A stretch of 14,754 bases of DNA. Origin: Caldifarciminota bacterium UBA2202 (GTDB lineage Bacteria; Hydrothermota; 32-111). A program made the translations under genes and the position numbers. This document shows positions 1-7,318 of this stretch, in pieces. The DNA lies in contig DCUY01000079.1 of NCBI GenBank assembly GCA_002327905.1, positions 1-14,754 of the forward strand. Reading direction: 5' to 3'. The notes below the pieces were generated by a model. That model did not search any database. It was not told the origin of the DNA and saw only the letters and a list, made by a program, of their open reading frames with translations. Each line of letters opens with the position of its first letter. Position 1 is the stretch's first letter.

Positions 1-416
1 CGAGGCCTGCCTGCTATTATTTTATGAATTATTATATCTTCAACTGATGCAAATTTAACTTTGTAACCGTCAACAGATATTTCGTTGACTCTTTTGAAAG
101 CGCCTTTCTCAAATTCCGAATTTGAAAAAATGAAATCCACTCTGAACTTATACTCTTTAGATTCACATGGAAGTATGAATGTTTCATCTATGAATTCCTG
201 CGGATTTTTCACAAGAAGAGTCAATTTCATGCTTTTTGCCAAATCTATAATCTTTTCTTTTTCATGAGGGTCAACTCCCACAGTCACATCAATGTCTTTC
301 GTAAGACGCGGTTCTCCATATACAAGAACCGCTTGTCCGCCTATTATCATATATTCTATTTGCGCTTTATCCAGATTTTCTGCGAGTATTGAAATCAGCT
401 GTTTATTTTCGCCCAT
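1..416 (-). CDS. Nucleotidyltransferase of the MNT/AbiEii-like superfamily (3' end outside window)
   Basis: The reading frame opens at the ATG at 416-414 and runs off the left edge, giving 138 complete codons of a longer protein. It shows the nucleotidyltransferase core: a GGQA loop at residues 26-29, then R37-x-T39-x-D41-I-D43 with the paired metal-binding aspartates, and a likely third acidic residue, D94, in an RVDF strand. The last visible part reads SVEDIIIHKIIAGRP, the typical helix before the C-terminal half of this family. Known relatives transfer nucleotides to RNA, proteins or antibiotics and often serve as toxins or antitoxins beside a small partner gene. The start overlaps the end of the upstream small gene by 14 bp, so the two are probably translationally coupled. 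The exact substrate cannot be told, and the truncation hides the C-terminus. Confidence 0.85.
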   Translation of the reverse strand, partial: MGENKQLISILAENLDKAQIEYMIIGGQAVLVYGEPRLTKDIDVTVGVDPHEKEKIIDLAKSMKLTLLVKNPQEFIDETFILPCESKEYKFRVDFIFSNSEFEKGAFKRVNEISVDGYKVKFASVEDIIIHKIIAGRP

Positions 417-600
417 TGAGTGCTCTGGCGAGTTTTATTTTTGATTCTATTCCTTCAAGATCATTTGTCACCCACCTGTTCATCTGTATCGCCTGATTCT
501 TCAGCATTTCAAAAACAGCCCTATTTTCCTCAAAATCAACAGGTGTGTTCTTTATAAGATTGTCCTCAAATTCTCTTAATTTGTCAGTGTTTTTTATCAT
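403..600 (-). CDS. Small 65-aa protein paired with a nucleotidyltransferase (possible antitoxin-like partner)
   Basis: I do not recognise a named family. The protein is short, charged and predicted largely helical, with no signal peptide or membrane segment. I place the start at the ATG at 600-598. The frame is also open from an ATG at 618, but that codon lies inside the promoter, between the -35 box (634-629) and the -10 box (612-607), so it cannot be transcribed from it. Transcription from this promoter should begin at or within a base or two of position 600, and there is no Shine-Dalgarno sequence, so the mRNA is probably leaderless. The stop (405-403) lies inside the nucleotidyltransferase gene, a 14-bp overlap. 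A small gene just upstream of and overlapping a nucleotidyltransferase resembles toxin-antitoxin pairs; that role is inferred. Confidence 0.7.
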   Translation of the reverse strand: MIKNTDKLREFEDNLIKNTPVDFEENRAVFEMLKNQAIQMNRWVTNDLEGIESKIKLARALNGRK

Positions 601-606
601 AATAAT

Positions 607-634
607 ATTATAAACCATACATTGAGAGAGTCAA
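607..634 (-). promoter_or_regulatory. Sigma70-type promoter of the nucleotidyltransferase pair
   Basis: On the minus strand TTGACT (634-629) is followed after exactly 16 bp by TATAAT (612-607). Six bases separate the -10 box from the ATG at 600, so the expected transcription start coincides with the start codon. The -35 box lies inside a 16-bp sequence that recurs at 1590-1605. Confidence 0.75.
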
Positions 635-641
635 GGGAGAA
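626..641. repeat. 16-bp direct repeat, copy 1
   Basis: GAGAGTCAAGGGAGAA on the plus strand is identical to 1590-1605. This copy contains the -35 box of the downstream minus-strand promoter. The two copies bracket the gene at 729-1478. The flanking bases on either side of the copies do not match. Confidence 0.6.
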
Positions 642-728
642 AGAAAGAAGCAAATTCACGCTTTTGAACTTAAATGTAATTGGATTCTCTATAAAGGTAT
701 AATCTTATTACTCGGTACTCTTAAGAAT

Positions 729-1478
729 TTAATTCCCAATCGAAAATCCTACATAAACCCCAGTAAACCATAGGTTAACTTTTTTAGACCAAACTGCTTC
801 GTATGGAGATGAACTATTAACTTCCTTTGCCCCTTCTAATTTTATCATTAAGTATGGGTTTAAAAACAATTTATTTAGACTAAATGGAAACCACTGAAAA
901 AACAATCCTGTACCAATAAAATCCCTTCTTATATTTTGAAGTTCAAATGGAGATGTAGAATTATTATAGTAAATTTCAATACCATACCCCTGACTATAAT
1001 TAACTGTTAATCCGGCATTAAAAGCAGATGAAAATCGAATAAGAGAATTAAGATAATACTTGTATGTTTTTCCCAAAAGAAGTCCCGCACAATTGGATGA
1101 GAAATTATTAAGTATAGTATCTTTAAAGTAAGTGTCGAAACTTCCTGATTGAATATTAGCATATCCAAATCCAATTCCGACATCAAACGATTTTTTATTA
1201 TATGAAAATGATTTTAACAGCTCAACTGAATTAATTAGGTAAAATCTTCCAATCACCAAAGAGACTATATCATCACTTATACCCGAACTCAGATCATTTC
1301 CTTTTGAACACAATCCAATATTATAGCTAATTGAAAAATGGGTTTTATTATTTGCGTAAAGAGAATCCTTCTCAATATTAAGAAGTGTATCACCACTTAA
1401 CGATTCCTGCAGTTCATCTGAAAATAATAATGCACTTAATAAAAGAATCAGCAAACCCCACAAAACTTTTTTATTCAT
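729..1478 (-). CDS. Exported beta-rich protein, probably an outer-membrane beta-barrel, function unknown
   Basis: The 249-residue product begins with a clear signal peptide: MNKK, a hydrophobic stretch to about residue 19, then a likely cleavage near LLFS-DE. The mature part has no further hydrophobic helix. It consists of short alternating segments rich in Gly, Tyr, Phe, Ser and Asn (for example FDVGIGFGYA, FNAGLTVNYSQGYGIEIYY and VNLWFTGVYVGFSI), as in small outer-membrane barrels, and the chain ends in a final strand. No conserved family is recognisable. An AAGGAGGT ribosome site (1488-1481) lies just before the ATG, with only 3 bases between GGAGG and the start. The gene has its own promoter and appears monocistronic, since the downstream pair has a separate promoter. 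Its location, 16-bp flanking repeats and strongly AT-rich sequence leave open that it was inserted here. Confidence 0.65.
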   Translation of the reverse strand: MNKKVLWGLLILLLSALLFSDELQESLSGDTLLNIEKDSLYANNKTHFSISYNIGLCSKGNDLSSGISDDIVSLVIGRFYLINSVELLKSFSYNKKSFDVGIGFGYANIQSGSFDTYFKDTILNNFSSNCAGLLLGKTYKYYLNSLIRFSSAFNAGLTVNYSQGYGIEIYYNNSTSPFELQNIRRDFIGTGLFFQWFPFSLNKLFLNPYLMIKLEGAKEVNSSSPYEAVWSKKVNLWFTGVYVGFSIGN

Positions 1479-1499
1479 AAACCTCCTTCATCTAAAATA

Positions 1500-1527
1500 A
1501 TTATACTATTAGTTTGTAAAATGGCAA
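1500..1527 (-). promoter_or_regulatory. Promoter of the putative barrel protein gene
   Basis: TTGCCA (1527-1522), 16 bp, then TATAAT (1505-1500) on the minus strand. The expected start near 1493 leaves a leader of about 15 nt that carries the AAGGAGG ribosome site directly before the ATG at 1478. Confidence 0.6.
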
Positions 1528-1589
1528 TATCTATAAAACAACAAATCTATAAGAAAACAATTTTTGAGTATTTTCTCAGTTAGGAATGG

Positions 1590-1605
1590 GAGAGTCAAGG
1601 GAGAA
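1590..1605. repeat. 16-bp direct repeat, copy 2
   Basis: Identical to 626-641. On the minus strand it again presents TTGACT (1598-1593), but no acceptable -10 box follows at 15-18 bp, so this copy does not look like a working promoter. It lies between the ATPase operon terminator and the barrel gene promoter. The rest of 1528-1624 shows nothing I can name. Confidence 0.6.
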
Positions 1606-1624
1606 TAATATTGATCTAAATTTG

Positions 1625-1663
1625 AATTGAAAAAGAGCAGGGATGCCCGCTCTTTTGTCAATT
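1625..1663 (-). terminator. Rho-independent terminator of the V/A-ATPase-lipoprotein operon
   Basis: The arms AATTGAAAAAGAGC (1625-1638) and GCTCTTTTGTCAATT (1649-1663) pair along nearly their whole length, with one bulge. The inner GGG (1640-1642) and CCC (1646-1648) extend the stem around a 3-base loop. Read on the minus strand, the GC-rich core is followed by a run of five T (1634-1630) that overlaps the lower stem. It lies 44 bp after the lipoprotein stop. Confidence 0.75.
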
Positions 1664-1706
1664 ATTAATCAACCAATGGCGCACAAGGCGCATTGCTAAC
1701 TGCGTT

Positions 1707-2165
1707 TTATTCTCCGGAGAGCGCCTTCTCCACCTTCTTTTGGACATCTGTATTGAGAGGGTCTGTGAGGCCTGCGGCAACCCATTCAAACTCGGAAGGA
1801 GTCATCTTGTTCTTTGAATAAATGTCCTTCTCTTTCTGCTCCCACTCTTTCAAAATCGCTTCGAATTCTTCTTTTGCTCCTGCTTTGACTTTGCTCAGGT
1901 CATCCATCTGCGCATCATCCGTTATTCCGTATTTTGCCTTGAATGCCTGCATCTTCTCGCTTATCAGATTGAGCTCTTTGCTCATCTCTGTTGCAGTCGC
2001 AATATAGCGGGTCATCTGCTCTTCCGTTATCTTTCCGTCTGCGGGCGGCACATACTCAACTGTCGCCATTTCAGTCTCTTTCAAATTTGTTGCAGAATCT
2101 GATGGAGTGCATCCGAAAACAGAGAACAGCACCAGAATCATTAACAGGGAAATTATATTTTTCAT
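1707..2165 (-). CDS. Small lipoprotein, last gene of the V/A-ATPase operon, function unknown
   Basis: The start is set at the ATG at 2165-2163 because a GGAGG ribosome site (2174-2170) lies 4 bases before it. An upstream in-frame ATG at 2189 would add eight charged residues and lacks such a site. The 152-residue product has a short lipoprotein signal, MKNIISLL through a hydrophobic core to VFGC, with the lipidated cysteine at residue 19. A Ser/Thr/Glu-rich linker and a mostly helical, Lys/Glu-rich domain follow. No enzyme motif is visible. It begins 33 bp after the subunit D stop, with no terminator between them and a good hairpin after it, so it is probably co-transcribed with the ATPase. 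It is not a known ATPase subunit. It may be an envelope protein that happens to share the operon. Confidence 0.75.
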   Translation of the reverse strand: MKNIISLLMILVLFSVFGCTPSDSATNLKETEMATVEYVPPADGKITEEQMTRYIATATEMSKELNLISEKMQAFKAKYGITDDAQMDDLSKVKAGAKEEFEAILKEWEQKEKDIYSKNKMTPSEFEWVAAGLTDPLNTDVQKKVEKALSGE

Positions 2166-2198
2166 TTTGCCTCCTTTGCATTTTTTCATAAATATATT

Positions 2199-2819
2199 TC
2201 AGTGTTCTCGCACAATATCTTTTACTTTCATCAGCCGTGTAAGATTAGACCTCTCCATTTCAGCAAGCTTCATTGTGATGAATTTTATAGTATCCTGAAG
2301 ATTGGGAATGAGCTTGTATTCAAGAGCATTCACCCTGCGCCTCGTCTTGTCTATTTCATCAGCAAGAAGCTGAACCCTCTTCTCCATCTCTGCAAGAGTG
2401 AATAGTGTCACTATAAGTTTATCAAATTCTATAAGAGAGACATCCATCTCTCCAGAAGTGTTAAGATATCCGTAGGAGATAATGTTTCCCGACACTGCCA
2501 TTTTGAAGACAGGCATCTTGACTGACATCACTGTCTTTGTCTCAACATCAACGCTCATCTTCTTTGTCGGCAGAGATAGAGCCTCTTCCACCTGCGCCCT
2601 TCCGAGTTCGCTCTGGGATAATACGAATGATTGGAGTATTGCCTGAAAACTTGATTCAATCTCCATCCGTTTCTCCTTCACTTCATTTATCTGCGAGAGC
2701 ATCTGCCTCATCAGCTCATCCTGCTTGTCCTTTAAAAGCTTATGGCCTCTCACTGCTATCTTCAAGCGCTTTCTTATGCGCTGTAATTCCATCCTCGTAG
2801 CATTGACATTGAGAATCAT
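2199..2819 (-). CDS. atpD: V/A-type ATPase subunit D (central rotor shaft)
   Basis: Subunit D forms the long coiled-coil shaft that turns inside the A3B3 head and, with F, couples ATP hydrolysis to ring rotation. The 206-residue protein has the expected two long helices. The N-terminal one opens with the family signature NVNATRMELQRIRKRLKIA and continues through GHKLLKDKQDELM. The C-terminal one holds EKRVQLLADEIDKTRRRVNALE, close to the conserved RRVNALE segment. The subunit B stop and this start share one base (TGATG), which indicates coupled translation. An in-frame TTG three bases upstream is a less likely start. Length and both signatures fit the family well. Confidence 0.95.
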   Translation of the reverse strand: MILNVNATRMELQRIRKRLKIAVRGHKLLKDKQDELMRQMLSQINEVKEKRMEIESSFQAILQSFVLSQSELGRAQVEEALSLPTKKMSVDVETKTVMSVKMPVFKMAVSGNIISYGYLNTSGEMDVSLIEFDKLIVTLFTLAEMEKRVQLLADEIDKTRRRVNALEYKLIPNLQDTIKFITMKLAEMERSNLTRLMKVKDIVREH

Positions 2820-4195
2820 CAATCCGCCTTCTTATAGTATTTCTCTATGTTCTCGTCGCGCACTCTCTTCAGCTCTTCGCGCGGGAATATTGAAAGAAGC
2901 TTCCATCCGAGATTGAGAGTCTCTTCAATTGTTCTGTTTTCATACTCTCCCTGAGTGACATACTCCCTTTCGAAATCCTCTGCAAATCTGAAGTAAAGCT
3001 TGTCAATGTCAGTCAAAGCAGATTCTCCGAGAATCACAGCCAATTCCTGCGCCTCTTTGCCCCTTGCATAAGCCGCATAGAGTTGATTGAACAAATCCGC
3101 ATGGTCTTCCCTCGTCTTTCCCTTTCCTATTCCCTTGTCTTTCAGACGGGAGAGTGATGGAAGCACATCCACAGGCGGAGATATTTTTTTTCTGTGAAGG
3201 GAACGGGATAAGATTATCTGCCCCTCTGTTATATATCCAGTCAAATCCGGTATAGGATGAGTCTTGTCGTCTTCAGGCATTGTGAGAATGGGAATCATTG
3301 TTATTGATCCCTTCTTTCCCTTAATTCTTCCCGCTCTTTCATATATCATTGAAAGGTCGGTGTAAAGGTATCCCGGATATCCTCTTCTTCCAGGTATCTC
3401 TTTTCTTGCGGCAGAGACCTCTCTTAATGCCTCGCAGTAATTTGTAAGGTCGGTCAGAATCACAAGAACATGCATGTCCTTCTTGAATGCAAGATATTCT
3501 GCCGTTGTGAGAGCAACTCTTGGAGTCGCAATTCTCTCAATTGCAGGGTCATCGGCAAGATTCAAAAAGAGAACGCTTCTTGTCAAAGCCCCTGTCTTTT
3601 TGAAATCATCAATAAAGAACTGCGCCTCTTCAAATGTTATTCCCATTGCTCCGAAGACCACTGCAAACTGTTCGTTCTTTCCGAGAACAGTCGCCTGACG
3701 CGCTATCTGCGCCGCCATGCGGTTATGCGGCAGTCCTGAGCCTGAGAAGAGCGGAAGCTTCTGCCCTCTCACAAGCGTATTGAGTCCGTCAATAGTCGAT
3801 ATTCCCGTCTGAATGAATTCATTCGGATAATCGCGGGCAAAGGGATTTATGGGAGAACCGTTGATATCAAGAAATTCTTCGGGAAGTATTTCGTCATTCT
3901 TTGTCTTAGGTTTACCGAGCCCTGAATACACTTTTCCAAGCATATCCTGCGAAAGAGGTATCTGTATTCCCCTTCCTAAGAAGCGTGTCTTTGTCTTATC
4001 AATGTCTATTCCCGATGTTCCTTCAAAGACCTGCACAAGAGCTTTGTCATACATCACTTCAAGAACCTTTCCTGAGCGCCTGCTCTTGTCTGCAAGCTCT
4101 ATCTCCACAAGCTCCTCATACTTCACATCCTTAACATTTTCAACAAGTATGAGAGGTCCCACTATGTTAACGAGTCCTTTATATTCCTTAATCAT
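2819..4195 (-). CDS. atpB: V/A-type ATPase subunit B (non-catalytic head subunit)
   Basis: Subunit B alternates with A in the hexameric head and contributes to the nucleotide sites at the interface. The 458-residue length is typical. The N-terminal beta-barrel (about 1-75) is followed by a RecA-like core in which the P-loop is degenerate, GSGLPHNR at residues 152-159, as expected for B rather than A. PSLSRL (346-351) carries R350, the position of the arginine finger that reaches into the catalytic site of the neighbouring A subunit. Other family signatures include VVFGAMGITFEEA (179-191) and GSITMIPILTMPEDD (296-310). The start lies 12 bp after the A stop, behind a G-rich stretch acting as ribosome site. 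Nothing is missing or broken. Confidence 0.97.
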   Translation of the reverse strand: MIKEYKGLVNIVGPLILVENVKDVKYEELVEIELADKSRRSGKVLEVMYDKALVQVFEGTSGIDIDKTKTRFLGRGIQIPLSQDMLGKVYSGLGKPKTKNDEILPEEFLDINGSPINPFARDYPNEFIQTGISTIDGLNTLVRGQKLPLFSGSGLPHNRMAAQIARQATVLGKNEQFAVVFGAMGITFEEAQFFIDDFKKTGALTRSVLFLNLADDPAIERIATPRVALTTAEYLAFKKDMHVLVILTDLTNYCEALREVSAARKEIPGRRGYPGYLYTDLSMIYERAGRIKGKKGSITMIPILTMPEDDKTHPIPDLTGYITEGQIILSRSLHRKKISPPVDVLPSLSRLKDKGIGKGKTREDHADLFNQLYAAYARGKEAQELAVILGESALTDIDKLYFRFAEDFEREYVTQGEYENRTIEETLNLGWKLLSIFPREELKRVRDENIEKYYKKAD

Positions 4196-4207
4196 CTGAT
4201 GCCCCCG

Positions 4208-5968
4208 TTATATGTTTTTAAACAAGAGCTCAAGCTCATTGTCTATTTCTTTTTTGATTTCATCAATGGAAGCTATCTTTTCCTGCGGAATATATTTCAT
4301 TCTCGCAATTTTGTCCTTCACATTCATAGCTTCAATTGCAACAATGTCGACTCCCTTCTGAAGAGTCTCTTTCGCCTTTATGTAGAAATAATTTATCACC
4401 GATATCATCTTGTATTGCTTCTCAACGGATGAATATGTGTCTATTTCATGAAATGCATTCTGATGAAGGAAATCCTCTCTTATCATCCTCGCCGTTAGAA
4501 GTATGAGCCTGTCTGTTCCGCTTAGAGCGTCAACTCCGACAAGACGCACGATTTCGTCAAGCTCGGACTCTTCTTCAAGTAAGCGCATTGAACTTCCCTG
4601 AAGGTCAAAATAATCCTCCGCAACATTTTTAATTATGAAATCTTTGATATTTTCATTGTAAAGAGAGTATGAATTGAGCCATGAGATTGCAGGGAAATGA
4701 CGCTTATATGCAAGTTGCGCCTCCAATGACCAAAAGACTTTCACAACTCGAAGAGTTGACTGGACTACAGGGTCGGACAGATCACCGCCGGGAGGAGAGA
4801 CAGCTCCTATTACCGAGAGAGCTCCTTCGCGGTCTTCAGTAGAGAGGCATTTAACTCTTCCCGCTCTTTCGTAGAATGATGCTATCTTTGCGCCAAGGTA
4901 TGCAGGATATCCCTCTTCTCCGGGCATCTCTTCAAGACGGCCTGATATCTCTCTCATCGCCTCTGCCCACCTTGAAGTGGAATCAGCCATGAGAGCCACA
5001 GAATATCCCATGTCCCTGAAATACTCCGCAATTGTTATTCCCGTATATACGGACGCCTCTCTCGCCGCAACAGGCATATTTGAGGTATTTGCAATAAGAA
5101 CCGTGCGCTTCATCAGAGGTTCGCCTGATTTCGGATCAACAAGCTCCGGAAATTCGAGAAGCACATCAGTCATCTCATTTCCTCTCTCTCCGCAGCCTAT
5201 GTAAACAATGACTTCAGCGTCAGCCCATTTTGCAAGCTGATGCTGTATGACTGTCTTACCTGATCCGAACGGACCGGGGACGCAGGCTGTGCCTCCCTTT
5301 GCTATAGGAAAGAACATGTCAATAACTCTTTGTCCTGTGAATAGTGGCATCTCAGGAGAGAGTTTTTCAAAATACGGACGGGGCTTTCTTACAGCCCATC
5401 TCTGAAGCATCTTTATCTCTTCATCTTTATTTTCATTTGTTAAAACTGCGACTGTCTCTTCAATAGTGAAATCACCATCTTTTATCTCTTTTACTCTTCC
5501 TTTTTTGTACGGAGGAACCATGATGTAGTGTTTTATCAGGGTGGTCTCCTGCACATATCCGAGCTTGTCTCCCTCATTTACAATGTCATTCTTCTTTACG
5601 AGAGGAATAAATTTCCATTTCTTTTCTTTGGAGATTGAATTGACCTGAATTCCTCTTGTGATAAAATCACCCACCATCTCATAAATCTTGTCAAGCGGCC
5701 TCTGTGTGCCGTCATATATAGATTCTATAAGCCCGGGTCCGAGATCCACAGAAAGCGGCTCCCCCATAGGGAAGACAGGCTCTCCCACTCCGATGCCTTC
5801 AGTCTCTTCATAAACCTGAATGTATGCCTTGTCTCCGTTAAGTTCAATTATCTCTCCCATCAGTTTTTTTTCAGAGACAGAAACGACATCAAACATCTTT
5901 GCGCCGAGCATATTCTCTGCTATCACCAAGGGACCTGCGACTTTGACGATTCTTCCGTTTTTATCCAT
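4208..5968 (-). CDS. atpA: V/A-type ATPase subunit A (catalytic)
   Basis: This is the ATP-hydrolysing subunit. The start is placed at the ATG at 5968-5966, which has GGAG just upstream. An in-frame GTG at 5974 overlaps that ribosome site and is less likely. The product has 586 residues. After the N-terminal barrel and the A-specific insertion (roughly 110-190), the Walker A loop GPFGSGKT lies at about residues 232-239. The catalytic glutamate sits in GCGERGNEM (E261), and ADSTSRWAEAMREISGRLEEMPGEEGYP is the Walker B region. SPPGGDLSDPVVQSTLRVVKVFWSLE is the strongly conserved A-family segment near residue 390. The C-terminal helical bundle is complete. GPFGSGKT is the bacterial/archaeal form of the loop. 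The gene lies 10 bp after F and 12 bp before B. Confidence 0.97.
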   Translation of the reverse strand: MDKNGRIVKVAGPLVIAENMLGAKMFDVVSVSEKKLMGEIIELNGDKAYIQVYEETEGIGVGEPVFPMGEPLSVDLGPGLIESIYDGTQRPLDKIYEMVGDFITRGIQVNSISKEKKWKFIPLVKKNDIVNEGDKLGYVQETTLIKHYIMVPPYKKGRVKEIKDGDFTIEETVAVLTNENKDEEIKMLQRWAVRKPRPYFEKLSPEMPLFTGQRVIDMFFPIAKGGTACVPGPFGSGKTVIQHQLAKWADAEVIVYIGCGERGNEMTDVLLEFPELVDPKSGEPLMKRTVLIANTSNMPVAAREASVYTGITIAEYFRDMGYSVALMADSTSRWAEAMREISGRLEEMPGEEGYPAYLGAKIASFYERAGRVKCLSTEDREGALSVIGAVSPPGGDLSDPVVQSTLRVVKVFWSLEAQLAYKRHFPAISWLNSYSLYNENIKDFIIKNVAEDYFDLQGSSMRLLEEESELDEIVRLVGVDALSGTDRLILLTARMIREDFLHQNAFHEIDTYSSVEKQYKMISVINYFYIKAKETLQKGVDIVAIEAMNVKDKIARMKYIPQEKIASIDEIKKEIDNELELLFKNI

Positions 5969-5978
5969 GTTCACTCCA

Positions 5979-6302
5979 TTATTTTTCTTTCATTACATCA
6001 GCCCCCACAGCCTTTATTATTGACTGGCGCAACTTTTCGAGGGCATAATTATTGCGCTTTTTCAAACCCGGCACCACAACCACTGACGGAAGCATTTTTG
6101 ATGCATATTTTTTTATGTCAGCATCAATTGACAGCGCCACTGACTCTGTTATGAAAATAACAGCATACCCTTCCTTTGCGAGCTTTGAAAGAATCTGGGA
6201 TGCTTCCTGCTTATTTTCGACAGGAAAGACTTCCACCCCCACTGCCTTGAATATCAGCATCACATCATTCTCTCCGATTGCTCCAATCTTTGCGGTCGTC
6301 AT
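5979..6302 (-). CDS. atpF: V/A-type ATPase subunit F (rotor regulatory subunit)
   Basis: Subunit F binds the D shaft and modulates rotation and ATPase activity. The 107-residue protein has the family's Rossmann-like start KIGAIGENDVMLIFKAVGVEVFPV, where GENDVMLIFKAVG corresponds to the usual GDxDxxxGFRLAGV loop, then a helix (KQEASQILSKLAKEGYAVIFITESVA) and a flexible C-terminal tail. The length is normal. Its ATG overlaps the subunit C stop by 4 bp (ATGA), and it is followed by subunit A after 10 bp, in the canonical C-F-A order. Identification rests on the fold pattern and gene order, both clear. Confidence 0.95.
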   Translation of the reverse strand: MTTAKIGAIGENDVMLIFKAVGVEVFPVENKQEASQILSKLAKEGYAVIFITESVALSIDADIKKYASKMLPSVVVVPGLKKRNNYALEKLRQSIIKAVGADVMKEK

Positions 6303-7318
6303 AAATTGGGTATCCTGTGTTTTAATTTGTCTCTGCTTATGTTATTGATTATTCCGTTGAACATTATATTTAGAGAGCGCACTTCGAAACGCTTCCTCAC
6401 GAAAAACCCGAGAACGCGCTCAAGGCTTGCTGTTGATTTTGACGCTTCGGAGAAGAAGTTTATTATGAACTCCTCTTCATTTTTTTCAAATGAAGCAAAT
6501 GTCTCGTCAGAATAGAGAAGATGCGTTCCCTGCATTATCATCTTCGTGTAATCTCCCCTCTCTATTGACTGGGCGAAGAAATCAACGCTCTCCTGCTCAA
6601 ACTGTTTGAAAAATTCCGAGTCAAGATATCCGCCTTCATAAAGAAATTCATCATATTTGAATGACTCATTCGCGACTTTGCTTCTGTAAACATTCTTTAT
6701 GTTGAGCATATCAACTCTGTGCCTTAAAAGCTTTATCAGAGATGAAGATTTCGCCGAAGCCACATACTTTTCAAGTCTTTTGAAAAAGAATTGTTCAAGC
6801 TTCAATTCAATAAGGCGAAAATCCGACTCTGTCTCAAGAAGAGTGAATGCGTATTCAAGAATATCCTTTATAGGCGGCTCAAGCTTTAATGCGTCTTTCT
6901 GATCAAAAGCATTCTTTATGTCGTCAAAGGTGTACGGAGAGAAGAGGAAAAGGTCTCTCAAATCTTTCTTCAATACTGATGATTTCATTATTATCTTCAC
7001 ATTGTGAAGGTCCCTGTCAAGAATAAGAAATTCTATAAGGTTTTTATGCTCATCCTTCAGATGCCGTTTCAGATATTCAATCGCCTGAAGATTTTCACTC
7101 TCAGTCATAATTTCTACATTTCCGCTCTTCTTAATCTCTTCAGTGTATTTTGAATAGTATGTTTCATTGAGAATCCTCACAAAATCATCTTTGGAGGCGG
7201 AAGCCAAAAGACGCTCCATCTGGTCCTTCTCGAGAAACTCTCTCTCTCTCTCTGCGAGTTCTCCTGATGCAAAGAGGTAATCTCCGAAATCTCTTGTCTC
7301 AAGTTCAAAAAGATTCAA
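6299..7318 (-). CDS. atpC: V/A-type ATPase subunit C (d-type adaptor between shaft and ring)
   Basis: Subunit C (vacuolar subunit d) is a funnel-shaped, all-helical cap that sits on the K ring and holds the D-F shaft. The 339-residue length matches, and the composition is strongly helical with many Phe, Leu, Glu and Lys. Segments such as LLASASKDDFVRILNETYY, LILDRDLHNVKIIMKSS and RHRVDMLNIKNVYRS resemble the family's three repeated helical units. The start codon is TTG (7318-7316), overlapping the subunit E stop. I accept it because GAGGAG lies 6 bases upstream and no ATG follows in the conserved N-terminus. The end overlaps subunit F by 4 bp. Confidence 0.92.
   Translation of the reverse strand: MNLFELETRDFGDYLFASGELAEREREFLEKDQMERLLASASKDDFVRILNETYYSKYTEEIKKSGNVEIMTESENLQAIEYLKRHLKDEHKNLIEFLILDRDLHNVKIIMKSSVLKKDLRDLFLFSPYTFDDIKNAFDQKDALKLEPPIKDILEYAFTLLETESDFRLIELKLEQFFFKRLEKYVASAKSSSLIKLLRHRVDMLNIKNVYRSKVANESFKYDEFLYEGGYLDSEFFKQFEQESVDFFAQSIERGDYTKMIMQGTHLLYSDETFASFEKNEEEFIINFFSEASKSTASLERVLGFFVRKRFEVRSLNIMFNGIINNISRDKLKHRIPNL

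Noticed and set aside
697..702. TATAAT on the plus strand as a promoter
   Set aside because: No plus-strand gene follows, and no convincing -35 box lies at 15-18 bp upstream.
1593..1598. TTGACT in repeat copy 2 as a promoter for the barrel gene
   Set aside because: No -10 box lies 15-18 bp downstream, and a better promoter (TTGCCA-16-TATAAT) lies closer to the gene.
3849..4199. Plus-strand ORF of 116 codons antisense to atpB
   Set aside because: It is an antisense shadow of a conserved gene, rich in Ser and Leu, with no ribosome site or recognisable domain.
5972..5974. GTG as the start of atpA
   Set aside because: It overlaps the GGAG ribosome site that serves the ATG at 5968, and the conserved N-terminus begins after that ATG.
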